Source: Neptuniibacter marinus
GTDB taxonomy: Bacteria; Pseudomonadota; Gammaproteobacteria; Pseudomonadales; Balneatricaceae
DNA length: 64,000 bases
NCBI RefSeq assembly: GCF_001597725.1
Contig: NZ_LUTR01000012.1
Coordinates: 1 to 64,000, forward strand
Direction: 5' to 3'
Part shown: positions 56,420 through 64,000 of the stretch, piece by piece
Numbering within the stretch: position 1 is the first letter of the stretch
How the letters are laid out: each line of letters starts with the position of its first letter
Program-made: the position numbers and the translations under genes
The notes under the pieces: model-generated
The model's input: only the letters and a program-made list of their open reading frames with translations
The model's database searches: none
What the model was told of the DNA's origin: nothing

Positions 56420-57331
56420 CTACGCCTCGCTACATGAGGAGCCATAAGCAAAACAACTATAGCAACGATGATGTTTCATGCTAATTCTTTCACTTAAACT
56501 TTCAGTTAAACTAAACCCTTGATCATACTCTTCATCATCATCCACCAGCGTACAAGCATACACTTTCATCTGCCCCTGCTTTTTCACAACCATTTTGCTA
56601 AAAGCACACATAAAGTCCTTCCGGCTCTTTTCGGTCTGATAAGTAGTCATACAACTTGTCGTCACTTGAGGGACATGAGGTAAGCTTCCAGGGGTAGCAA
56701 AGTCAGGGAAAGCAACAATATGCAGATCTTCCGGTAAACCGTAAGCAATAAACAGGTCACGGTAAGACGCCTCAACCTCTTCACGCTGTTCCTCTTTTTC
56801 CATATGTCGTGCAACAGAAACGGAGAACCCTAAATCGTATAATGCTTTAAGGCCTTCCATCGCTTTATCAAAATTACCCTCTCCTCGTCCAGCATCATGC
56901 TGTTTCGCAGCAGCGTAATCTATACTAATACGAAAACTAACAGGGTGTTCAGCATCTTGCAGTGAACGCACTTCATCCATTCTTTGCTGAAGGGCATCGG
57001 TACCATTAGTGAGCACAAGGCAAGGTTTAAACTTAGCCGCGTAAGCTAAAATTTGTACAAGTTGCTTTGCGAGAAAAGGCTCTCCGCCGGTAAAAGAAAA
57101 TTGCTCTACCTCTAAGGTTAATGCTTCATCAATCAGCGGTTTAACATCCGCAAACTTGACTAAATCTAATCGGGTGTCACCAGGCCCTGAACCTTCCAAA
57201 CAAAAAGAACATTGTAAGTTACACGCAGTGCCGGTATGAAACCAAAGTTCTCGTAGCGCATGAGGCTCTATATAACCTCTAGGTTTTCCATCAGGCGTGA
57301 TAAACCAGTTATCTGTATGAATACGTTGCAT
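56420..57331 (-). CDS. Radical SAM protein with Cys-rich C-terminus (SPASM/twitch-like)
   Basis: A 303-aa radical SAM enzyme. The 4Fe-4S motif is C37-NLQ-C41-SF-C44 and the SAM-binding segment is TGGEPF (81-86). A C-terminal part has Cys at 227, 242, 260, 290, 293 and 300, ending CYSCFAYGSSC, which fits one or two auxiliary clusters of twitch/SPASM type. The substrate is unknown. Proteins like this occur beside TIGR04282/TIGR04283 glycosyltransferases and MTAP. It differs from the ArsS (TIGR04167) enzyme of arsenosugar synthesis in lacking a clear DUF3641 C-terminal domain. Confidence 0.82.
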   Translation of the reverse strand: MQRIHTDNWFITPDGKPRGYIEPHALRELWFHTGTACNLQCSFCLEGSGPGDTRLDLVKFADVKPLIDEALTLEVEQFSFTGGEPFLAKQLVQILAYAAKFKPCLVLTNGTDALQQRMDEVRSLQDAEHPVSFRISIDYAAAKQHDAGRGEGNFDKAMEGLKALYDLGFSVSVARHMEKEEQREEVEASYRDLFIAYGLPEDLHIVAFPDFATPGSLPHVPQVTTSCMTTYQTEKSRKDFMCAFSKMVVKKQGQMKVYACTLVDDDEEYDQGFSLTESLSERISMKHHRCYSCFAYGSSCSEA

Positions 57332-57352
57332 TTTTTAATCGCCTAACTGGGG

Positions 57353-58051
57353 TTAACTTGTCACTTTAATAGTGTCGTTATGAGTAATAGATTGAACAAG
57401 CCTTAACAAGGCTTGCCGTGATGGTCTTACATCACCAGCTAAATCTACTATTAACTTGTGCAGGTCTTTCTCGTAATCAATATCATAACTTGGTGGAGCA
57501 TAGGCAACTGAACGTTTAGCATCGATGCAAACATGATAAAGAGCCTCACCTAAACGATCGGTACTCCAAGGAAGGTCAGCAATTTCAGGCCAATGGCTAT
57601 TGCTTCCCATTAAAGTGACCCCCCCATCTTCGGCGGCACTAAAAGTAACATCTTGGGTTTTTAAGGCATCCAAAGCACAGCTAAAAATCCTCTCATTTAA
57701 GATAGGAGCATCAGTACCTATAATAATTATTTTTTTATGGCCTTGATCACGTAACTGCTGATCAACTGCCATGATCCGTTGCCCTAAACTACCCTGCGGC
57801 TGGGCAAGTACCTCAGCGCCTGTTAAGAGACCTTGCGCCCACTCAACCTCTTCTGGGCCTGCTGGCGATAGCACTACAGGACCTCTCCACTTAGTGGCGT
57901 CTTCCAATGCACAATTCAACAAAGCAGATGCCAGATTAAACGCTGTCTCAGCTCCCAGTGTGGCAGCTATTCGTTGCTTCCCCTGATTGAGTCTCGGTTG
58001 TTTACAAAATACGAGCAGGGTGGCGCCTTCCTGTTGATACTTATTATTCAC
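57353..58051 (-). CDS. TIGR04282-type glycosyltransferase/nucleotidyltransferase-like protein (DUF2064)
   Basis: A 232-aa GT-A/nucleotidyltransferase-fold protein of the DUF2064/TIGR04282 group. It has VFCKQPRLNQGKQRIAATLG, GSLGQRIMAV, IIIIGTDAPILNERIF and DGGVTLMGSN..WPEIADLPWSTDRLGEA. The group is paired with TIGR04283 and radical SAM proteins and is thought to make or transfer an activated sugar; in this copy the usual GD(S/A)P-type motif is GTDAP. It is the first gene of the four-gene operon, divergent from nfsA across 189 bp. Confidence 0.82.
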   Translation of the reverse strand: MNNKYQQEGATLLVFCKQPRLNQGKQRIAATLGAETAFNLASALLNCALEDATKWRGPVVLSPAGPEEVEWAQGLLTGAEVLAQPQGSLGQRIMAVDQQLRDQGHKKIIIIGTDAPILNERIFSCALDALKTQDVTFSAAEDGGVTLMGSNSHWPEIADLPWSTDRLGEALYHVCIDAKRSVAYAPPSYDIDYEKDLHKLIVDLAGDVRPSRQALLRLVQSITHNDTIKVTS

Positions 58052-58240
58052 TAATTATATTTCCACGCAAAACAGTTAAGCTATTGACCTAAGCATAAAC
58101 GGATAGTTCAAAATGGGAGAAAGAATGACCCAATGCAACACTGCTTAGCTATAAGGCTTCTTCTAGCTATAACCCTATGTTACAAATAGCACTTTAAAAG
58201 TTTTATTCACTACAATCTTTTTAATATTCTATGGGCAATT
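58052..58240. promoter_or_regulatory. Divergent promoter region of the radical SAM operon and nfsA
   Basis: A 189-bp AT-rich spacer with no gene. On the + strand TTGACC near 58085 has a weak -10 17 bp downstream (TTCAAA). No inverted repeat of operator quality was found. Confidence 0.35.
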
Positions 58241-58978
58241 ATGAATACAGTTATCGAGCTACTTAACTCCCATCGCTCTATCAGAAAATTTAAAGATCAA
58301 AAGATCGAGCAATCATTAATCAATAACGTTATTCAAGCAGGACAAGCCGCAGCAACCTCCAGTTTCATTCAGGCTTGCACCGTTATTCAAGTAAATGACG
58401 ATGGGAATAGAGCAAATATTGCGGAGTGGGCAGGCAATCAAACTTACGTTAACGACGCTCCAACCTTTCTCATTTTTTGTGCCGATATGAATCGTCATAA
58501 AATAAGCTGTGATATGCATGATGCAGAGATGTTATCGGGCTTCACCGAACAGTTTATTACCGCTACTGTTGATTGCGCGCTCTTCGCCCAAAACGTTGCA
58601 ATCGCTGCCGAATCAGAGGGATTAGGTATCGTCTATATTGGCGGGATTCGTAACAAGATAGATTTAGTTTCTGAAACCTTAAATTTGCCCGAGCTCGTTT
58701 ATCCAGTTTTTGGTATGTGTTTAGGCTATCCTGACCAAAACCCTGAAGTTAAACCCCGATTACCCTTAGATATGGTATTAAAACAAGATACCTATAATAG
58801 CACTCAAGACAAAGAACTCATCAGCGAATATGACCATAAAGTCCGTGAATATTATTTAAATAGGACCGGTGGTCAAAAAGATATGACATGGAGTGAACAG
58901 ATCTCTAGCATGTTACAAAAAGAAGCAAGACCGCATATGCTCGCATTTCTACAAAATCGTGGTTTTTTACAGAAATAA
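58241..58978 (+). CDS. nfsA: Oxygen-insensitive NADPH nitroreductase NfsA
   Basis: A 245-aa FMN flavoprotein of the nitroreductase family, which does two-electron reduction of nitroaromatics and quinones. The start HRSIRKFKDQKIEQSLINN is the FMN-binding signature, followed by NVAIAAESEGLGIVYIGGIRN and VFGMCLGYPDQNPEVKPRLP, typical of the NfsA/Frp subgroup. The C-terminal W...I...LQK..RPHMLAFL end is also NfsA-like. The length matches E. coli NfsA (240 aa). It is monocistronic. Confidence 0.92.
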   Translation: MNTVIELLNSHRSIRKFKDQKIEQSLINNVIQAGQAAATSSFIQACTVIQVNDDGNRANIAEWAGNQTYVNDAPTFLIFCADMNRHKISCDMHDAEMLSGFTEQFITATVDCALFAQNVAIAAESEGLGIVYIGGIRNKIDLVSETLNLPELVYPVFGMCLGYPDQNPEVKPRLPLDMVLKQDTYNSTQDKELISEYDHKVREYYLNRTGGQKDMTWSEQISSMLQKEARPHMLAFLQNRGFLQK

Positions 58979-59030
58979 GCATAAACAAAGATATAATTAT
59001 TAATATACGTATACAGCTAAGGAACCGAGA

Positions 59031-60257
59031 ATGACAGATAGTATTGATGCAGATGAACCAATGGATCTCCTATTAGCCCGTCAGCCTGTATTTAATAAAA
59101 GTCAGGACGTTGTTGCGTATTTGCTACTTTATCGTAATGACGATAACTCTGTAACAATTAATGATCATCTGGCTACTTCCTCAGTAATCCTTAATACCTA
59201 TACGAGCATCTGCCAACATGGTCAAGTTCGCTCATTACCCTGTTATCTGAAATTAACCGACACAACCTTAATGGCGGAAAATTTCCCTGAATTACCCAAA
59301 GAAAATTTCATTCTTGAAATATTAGGTCATTCAGAAATCACCCCGGAACTTGTTGAGCGCGTAAAAGAATTAGGCGAGCAGGGCTACCGTTTAGCACTAT
59401 CAGATTATAAGCCAGAACCTAAATTTGAGCCTCTTCTTAACCTCGTTCATATTCTTAAACTTGATCTACGATCCATAGGCTTAGATGCTTTACCTGCTGT
59501 TGTTAAACATCTTCGTCCGTATAACCTAGAATTACTAGCAGACAAAGTCGAGACAAAAGAAGAGTTTCGTCAGTGCTATGAACTCGGCTTTGCGCTTTTT
59601 CAAGGGTATTTTTTAAGTAAGCCAGAGCCTGTCAAAGGTAAAAAACTAGGCAGCAGCAAGGTTCTACTCTTACAGATGATGGTGGAGCTACAAAGCCCTC
59701 AAGCAACAGCTCAATCGGTTGAACAGATCGTTATTAATGATCCTTTACTCACCTATCGAATCTTACGCGTGGTCAACTCTGCGGCATTCAATTTTCCAAG
59801 AGAGATCGAATCTTTATCTCATGCGATTAGCTTATTGGGATTTGATCAAATTCGTAAATGGGTCAGCCTCTTCTTGGTCACTGACACCCAAGAAAAACCG
59901 GAAGAATTAACTCGCTCTATGCTAGTAAGAGGACGTATGTGCGAGTTGCTTGCCGAAATGCTTGGCAGAGAGCAACCTATTAATAACTTTATTGCAGGGT
60001 TATTTTCCAAACTTGATGCACTACTCGATATGGAGATGCCTGACCTGCTAACACAAGTCTCTCTTCAGAACGATGTTAAAGCTGCACTGCTAAACCACGA
60101 AGGTCAATTAGGGCAGATCTTAGAGCAAGTTTGCCAATATGAAAGTGGTGAATTTGATAAAATGACCTTTCTACTAGATAAAGCCTACTATGAGACCGCT
60201 TATCGACATAGTTTAAACTGGTCTCAGCAAGTGATGACATCACTTAGTGATAAATAA
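59031..60257 (+). CDS. EAL-like/HDOD domain signalling protein (YuxH type)
   Basis: A 408-aa cytoplasmic protein. The N-terminal half (1-200) is an EAL-like domain whose start LLARQPVFNKSQDVVAYLLLYR has Leu where a catalytic EAL has Glu; DKVET and FQGYFLSKPE are kept, so it probably binds or senses and does not hydrolyse c-di-GMP. The C-terminal half (about 205-400) is an HDOD domain (NDPLLTYRILRVVNSAAF, LSHAISLLGFDQIRKWV) used for protein interactions in signal pathways. AAGGA precedes the ATG. It is followed 17 bp later by the TauE-type gene. Confidence 0.87.
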   Translation: MTDSIDADEPMDLLLARQPVFNKSQDVVAYLLLYRNDDNSVTINDHLATSSVILNTYTSICQHGQVRSLPCYLKLTDTTLMAENFPELPKENFILEILGHSEITPELVERVKELGEQGYRLALSDYKPEPKFEPLLNLVHILKLDLRSIGLDALPAVVKHLRPYNLELLADKVETKEEFRQCYELGFALFQGYFLSKPEPVKGKKLGSSKVLLLQMMVELQSPQATAQSVEQIVINDPLLTYRILRVVNSAAFNFPREIESLSHAISLLGFDQIRKWVSLFLVTDTQEKPEELTRSMLVRGRMCELLAEMLGREQPINNFIAGLFSKLDALLDMEMPDLLTQVSLQNDVKAALLNHEGQLGQILEQVCQYESGEFDKMTFLLDKAYYETAYRHSLNWSQQVMTSLSDK

Positions 60258-60274
60258 CACCTTTTCGAACTCTA

Positions 60275-61018
60275 ATGCACTTATTAGATAATATTGAGTT
60301 ATCCCTACTCCTAATCCTATCTTCTGCAGTAACTTCATTTATAACTGCAGCGATGGGAATAGGCGGAGGTGTGCTTCTCTTAGCTATTCTAGCCTCAGTT
60401 CTCCCGCCCGCAGCCCTTATACCTGTCCACGGCCTCGTCCAGCTTGGTTCAAATGGAAACAGGGCTTGGATGACCAAACAGCATACCGACTGGACTATGG
60501 TTAAATTCTTCTCCATCGGCGCGTTGCTAGGTGCCCTTTGCGCCTCATTTATTGTGATTCAGCTTCCACTTGTTTTGATTCAATTGAGCGTAGCGTTCTT
60601 CATTTTATATCTAATTTGGGGACCAAAACCAAAACAGCAGCAGATGGGTAATAAAGGCTATCTATTGGCAGGGTTAGGGACAACACTGATCTCAATGTTT
60701 GTTGGTGCAACCGGCCCCCTTGTTGCAGGTTTTGTGCATCGCCAAAGCTACGATAAATTTACCACGACCAGCACCTTTGCAACCTGCATGAGCCTGCAAC
60801 ATCTTCTAAAAATACTTGTATTTACATTTGTTGGCTTTGCATTTTGGGAGTGGCTACCTTTAGCCATATTAATGATTTTAGGTGGCATCTTCGGCACTTG
60901 GCTAGGACTGAAAATGTTACATAAAATACCCACTAAGTACTTTTCCAATATTTTTAGAGTCGTGATTACCTTGCTCGCCATACGCTTACTGTGGCAAGCG
61001 GTTGAGAGCTTACTCTGA
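60275..61018 (+). CDS. TauE/SafE family (sulfite exporter-like) permease
   Basis: A 247-aa inner-membrane protein with about eight hydrophobic segments. It contains the two TauE/SafE repeats, seen by FITAAMGIGGGVLLLAIL and SMFVGATGPLVAGF, each with a small glycine/proline-rich motif. Family members export sulfite, sulfoacetate or related anions; the substrate here cannot be read. It follows the HDOD gene by 17 bp and converges on ilvD. Confidence 0.88.
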   Translation: MHLLDNIELSLLLILSSAVTSFITAAMGIGGGVLLLAILASVLPPAALIPVHGLVQLGSNGNRAWMTKQHTDWTMVKFFSIGALLGALCASFIVIQLPLVLIQLSVAFFILYLIWGPKPKQQQMGNKGYLLAGLGTTLISMFVGATGPLVAGFVHRQSYDKFTTTSTFATCMSLQHLLKILVFTFVGFAFWEWLPLAILMILGGIFGTWLGLKMLHKIPTKYFSNIFRVVITLLAIRLLWQAVESLL

Positions 61019-61041
61019 TAAAAAAATCATAAACTAAAGAC

Positions 61042-61074
61042 AAAAAAGGGCCGATGGAATATCCACCAGCCCTT
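61042..61074 (-). terminator. Rho-independent terminator of ilvD
   Basis: On the minus strand AAGGGC-TG-GTGGA pairs with TCCAT-CG-GCCCTT around a short loop and runs into TTTTTTG. It lies 20 bp after the ilvD stop codon. Confidence 0.8.
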
Positions 61075-61093
61075 ATTAGATTGTGCAAAAACC

Positions 61094-62926
61094 TTAATCG
61101 AGCAGGCTTAAATCGCGGACTGCACCCGTGTCAGCAGAAGTAACCAACTTAGCGTAAGCCTTCAATGCCGCCGAGACTTTACGCGGCCGCGCTTCTGCAG
61201 GCTTCCAACCCAGCTTATCTTGCTCAACACGACGGGCTGCTAACTCTTCATCAGACAGCAAAACATCAATTGTTCGGTTAGGTATATCAATACGAATTAT
61301 ATCCCCATTACGCACCAAACCAATGGCGCCACCCGCTGCCGCCTCAGGTGATGCATGACCGATCGATAAACCAGAAGTACCACCAGAGAAACGACCGTCA
61401 GTTAGCAGTGCGCATGCTTTGCCTAAGCCTTTAGACTTAATGTACGACGTTGGATACAACATCTCCTGCATGCCTGGCCCTCCTTTAGGACCTTCATAAC
61501 GGACAATAACAACATCTCCGGCTTTTACTTTATCATCCAGAATATTAGCAACCGCTTCATCCTGAGATTCCGTAATATGTGCAGGACCTTCGAACACAAG
61601 AATTGATTCATCCACACCCGCAGACTTAACCACACAGCCATCCAAAGCAATGTTACCGTGCAATACAGCTAAACCACCTTCTAAAGAAAAAGCATGCTCG
61701 ATAGAACGGATACAACCGTGCTCACGATCACCATCCAATGTAGGCCAACGAGTTGCTTGACTAAACGCAGTCTGTGTTGGAATACCCGCAGGACCTGCTT
61801 TATAAAACTCCATCACGTCAGGTGTTGGGTTTCGCATAATATCCCACTCATCCAGCGCATCTTTAAGCGTTGGCGCATGTACGGTTGGTACATCAGTATG
61901 CAGTTTACCGGCTCGATCAAGCTCACCCAAAATACCCATAATACCGCCCGCACGGTGTACATCTTCAATATGATATTCCGGCGTATTAGGTGCGACTTTA
62001 CATAACTGCGGTACTACTCGTGACATACGATCAATATCTTTCATCGTAAAATCAATCTCAGCTTCCTGAGCAATCGCCAGTAAATGCAAGATGGTGTTAG
62101 TAGAGCCTCCCATGGCAATATCAAGCGTTATACAGTTTTCAAACGCTTTTAAACCAACAGAGCGTGGCAATACGCTTTCATCATCCTGTTCATAATAACG
62201 CTTTGCTAGATCAACAATCGTGCGACCAGCTTTAAGGAAAAGCTTTTCCCTATCAGCATGGGTAGCGACTACAGTACCGTTACCCGGTAAAGCCAGACCG
62301 AGGGCTTCTGCAAGGCAATTCATTGAATTCGCCGTGAACATACCGGAGCAAGAACCACAAGTAGGGCAAGCTGAACGCTCAACTGCATCCACTTCTTCAT
62401 CTGACGCTTTCGGATCGGCTGCCAACACCATCGCATCAACCAGATCCAGCTTATGCTCTGCGAGTTTAGTTTTACCCGCTTCCATTGGGCCGCCGGTTAC
62501 AAAAATAACAGGGATATTCAGGCGCATCGATGCCATGAGCATTCCCGGTGTTATTTTATCGCAATTAGAGATGCACACGAGCGCATCGGCACAATGGGCA
62601 TTCGCCATATACTCAACAGAGTCGGCAATAATATCTCGGGACGGCAAAGAATAAAGCATGCCGTCATGACCCATTGCGATACCATCATCCACCGCAATCG
62701 TATTAAATTCTTTTGCTACGCCACCCGCCTTTTCAATTTCGCGTGCAACAAGCTGTCCCATGTCTTTAAGATGTACGTGACCTGGAACAAATTGAGTAAA
62801 CGAGTTAGCCACAGCAATAATAGGCTTGTGGAAATCCTCATCCTTCATACCGGTCGCACGCCATAGCGCACGCGCACCCGCCATATTACGACCCGCAGTC
62901 GATGTCTTAGAGCGATATTGAGGCAT
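61094..62926 (-). CDS. ilvD: Dihydroxy-acid dehydratase
   Basis: A 4Fe-4S cytoplasmic dehydratase that makes 2-keto acids for valine, isoleucine and leucine. The 610-aa protein has the [11 protein letters not shown] cluster region (Cys122), [18 protein letters not shown] (Cys193 as ligand), [10 protein letters not shown] and the C-terminal [12 protein letters not shown]. The length is normal for the E. coli type. No other ilv genes are near, but ilvY is in the same window. Confidence 0.97.
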   Translation of the reverse strand: MPQYRSKTSTAGRNMAGARALWRATGMKDEDFHKPIIAVANSFTQFVPGHVHLKDMGQLVAREIEKAGGVAKEFNTIAVDDGIAMGHDGMLYSLPSRDIIADSVEYMANAHCADALVCISNCDKITPGMLMASMRLNIPVIFVTGGPMEAGKTKLAEHKLDLVDAMVLAADPKASDEEVDAVERSACPTCGSCSGMFTANSMNCLAEALGLALPGNGTVVATHADREKLFLKAGRTIVDLAKRYYEQDDESVLPRSVGLKAFENCITLDIAMGGSTNTILHLLAIAQEAEIDFTMKDIDRMSRVVPQLCKVAPNTPEYHIEDVHRAGGIMGILGELDRAGKLHTDVPTVHAPTLKDALDEWDIMRNPTPDVMEFYKAGPAGIPTQTAFSQATRWPTLDGDREHGCIRSIEHAFSLEGGLAVLHGNIALDGCVVKSAGVDESILVFEGPAHITESQDEAVANILDDKVKAGDVVIVRYEGPKGGPGMQEMLYPTSYIKSKGLGKACALLTDGRFSGGTSGLSIGHASPEAAAGGAIGLVRNGDIIRIDIPNRTIDVLLSDEELAARRVEQDKLGWKPAEARPRKVSAALKAYAKLVTSADTGAVRDLSLLD

Positions 62927-63063
62927 TTGATTGACCTTTGAAGTTATAAAGTTTTATTTAGCTAATTGCCGATTATAGCAGAATGCGCCGTTAAGCAACC
63001 TGCCTATACATTGTTTTCTATGCAACAGAACATGCCAATAATTGATTTACCCATTCTTTGTCT

Positions 63064-63092
63064 AAACTGTAAATAAATAAACTGTAAATAAA
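63064..63092 (+). repeat. Tandem direct repeat upstream of ald
   Basis: AAACTGTAAATAAA occurs at 63064-63077 and again at 63079-63092, a 15-nt period, ending 22 bp before the ald start. It might be a duplicated regulator site or a slippage product of AT-rich sequence; no function is known. Confidence 0.4.
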
Positions 63093-63114
63093 GAAACAAG
63101 AGGAAGGTAATATT

Positions 63115-64000
63115 ATGCGTATTGGCATTCCTAAAGAAATTAAAGTCCATGAGTATCGCGTTGGACTCACCCCATCCGGTGTAAAATCACTCACCCAAGA
63201 AGGGCATACTCTTTTTATCGAAACAAACGCGGGTGAACAAATAGGCTTTAGTGATCAGCAATACCAACAAGCTGGCGCAACGATCTGTCACCAAGCAGAG
63301 GAGATATGGAAGCATGCTGAGCTTATCGTTAAGGTAAAAGAACCACTTAGTTCCGAAATACCCTTTTTACGCCCAGATCATGTTTTATTTACCTATCTAC
63401 ACTTAGCCGCCAACCAGCCTCTTACCGATGCCCTTTTAATCTCCGGATGTACAGCTATCGCCTATGAAACAATCACGGATAAAAACAACCGATTACCTTT
63501 ACTAGCCCCCATGAGCGAAGTCGCCGGTCGAATGTCCATTCAAGCCGGCGCCCACTGTTTAGAAATATCTCAACAAGGTCGGGGCGTTTTGCTCGGAGGC
63601 GTTCCTGGGGTGGCAGCAGGAAAAGTTGCAATTCTAGGTGGTGGTATGGTGGGAACGAACGCTGCGATGATGGCCTTAGGCTTAGGCGCAGATACTACTA
63701 TTTTCGATAATTCACCAGATAGACTGCGTGAACTCGATACACTCTTCCACGGCAGATTAAAAACCCAATACGCAACGAGTGATAGCATATATAAAGCCGT
63801 TACCCACAGCGATCTAATTATCGGCGCGGTCCTTATTCCTGGCGCAGCCGCCCCTAAGCTAGTGTTAAATGATCATCTAAAAGATATGCAAAAGGGAACA
63901 GTGTTAGTTGATGTTGCTATAGACCAAGGAGGATGTTTTGAAAGTAGCCATGCCACAACCCATACAGAACCCACATTCACAAAAGAAGACATAGTACATT
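63115..64000 (+). CDS. ald: Alanine dehydrogenase (partial at window end)
   Basis: The first 295 codons of an NAD-dependent L-alanine dehydrogenase, which oxidatively deaminates alanine to pyruvate. The frame is open from the ATG at 63115 to the window edge. It shows MRIGIPKEIKVHEYRVGLTP (Arg15), the pyruvate-binding region with Lys74 and His95 (VKVKEPL, YLHLAAN), APMSEVAGRMSIQAGA and the NAD motif ILGGGMVGTNAA (about 174-185). AGAGGAAGG provides a good ribosome site 8 nt upstream. It is divergent from ilvD. Confidence 0.95.
   Translation, partial: MRIGIPKEIKVHEYRVGLTPSGVKSLTQEGHTLFIETNAGEQIGFSDQQYQQAGATICHQAEEIWKHAELIVKVKEPLSSEIPFLRPDHVLFTYLHLAANQPLTDALLISGCTAIAYETITDKNNRLPLLAPMSEVAGRMSIQAGAHCLEISQQGRGVLLGGVPGVAAGKVAILGGGMVGTNAAMMALGLGADTTIFDNSPDRLRELDTLFHGRLKTQYATSDSIYKAVTHSDLIIGAVLIPGAAAPKLVLNDHLKDMQKGTVLVDVAIDQGGCFESSHATTHTEPTFTKEDIVH

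Noticed and set aside
56420-56422. Selenocysteine or programmed read-through at the end of the radical SAM gene, because its associated families are sometimes named for a selenodomain.
   Set aside because: The stop is TAG, not TGA, and I see no conserved Sec context.
56420-57331. Calling this gene arsS.
   Set aside because: The expected C-terminal DUF3641 domain is not recognisable and no arsM accompanies it, so the name would overstate the evidence.

Overview
This window is a piece of a gammaproteobacterial chromosome, most likely from a marine member of the Oceanospirillales/Pseudomonadales side of the class. That placement is inferred, from gene order and protein resemblance; no database was searched. 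Two long blocks keep a gene order known from Pseudomonas aeruginosa and partly from E. coli. The first is fba-pgk-epd-tkt | metK ... rsmE-gshB-tonB-yqgE-yqgF-pyrR-pyrB-pyrC' | pilU-pilT | yggS-proC-yggT-yggU-metX-metW-DUF4426-rdgB-hemW. The second is yigB-xerC-DUF484-dapF-lysA-lptM | cyaY, then waaA, an FAD oxidoreductase/aldo-keto reductase pair, hldE and msbA. Base composition looks moderate to AT-rich throughout. I see no phage, insertion sequence, integron or CRISPR array.

Layout. 1-2200: a 16S rRNA gene on the minus strand with its tandem promoters, boxA leader and pre-16S processing stem; the rest of the rrn operon lies outside the window. 2300-9000: pssA, a patatin-like lipase divergent from ilvY, a thioesterase/fatty-acid-hydroxylase pair, yccA and nhaR, with a 786-bp stretch lacking an intact gene at 6512-7297. 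9000-14600: the fba/pgk/epd/tkt central-carbon cluster. 14900-34200: metK, a c-di-GMP signalling protein, rsmE, gshB, a TonB-like protein, pyrimidine synthesis (pyrR, pyrB and a catalytically degenerate dihydroorotase), type IV pilus retraction ATPases, proline and methionine biosynthesis, rdgB and hemW. 34350-39800: an unrecognised membrane protein and the lysine/peptidoglycan-precursor and chromosome-dimer-resolution operon, headed by the small lipoprotein gene lptM. 40000-52600: cyaY and a lipopolysaccharide region (gmhA, waaA, hldE, msbA, a lipid A acyltransferase homologue, three glycosyltransferases and an O-antigen-ligase-like protein). 52700-58050: a membrane-domain/flavoprotein fusion, then a four-gene minus-strand operon. 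58240-64000: nfsA, an EAL-like/HDOD protein, a TauE-type permease, ilvD and the start of ald.

How the genes work together. Lipopolysaccharide core assembly is well represented: heptose precursor steps (gmhA, hldE), Kdo transfer (waaA), lipid A acylation and flipping (LpxL-like, MsbA), core or O-antigen glycosyltransferases and a ligase. LptM, encoded nearby, assists the outer-membrane LPS translocon. Methionine/SAM metabolism is covered by metK, metX and metW. The 54792-58051 operon is the best candidate for an under-described system. It encodes a sugar-nucleotidyltransferase-like protein (TIGR04282 type), a radical SAM enzyme with a Cys-rich C-terminus, a methylthioadenosine-phosphorylase homologue and a second glycosyltransferase (TIGR04283 type). 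Together these suggest a pathway that makes a 5'-modified nucleoside from SAM, cleaves off adenine and transfers the ribosyl part, resembling arsenosugar biosynthesis but without a recognisable arsM or ArsS-type enzyme here.
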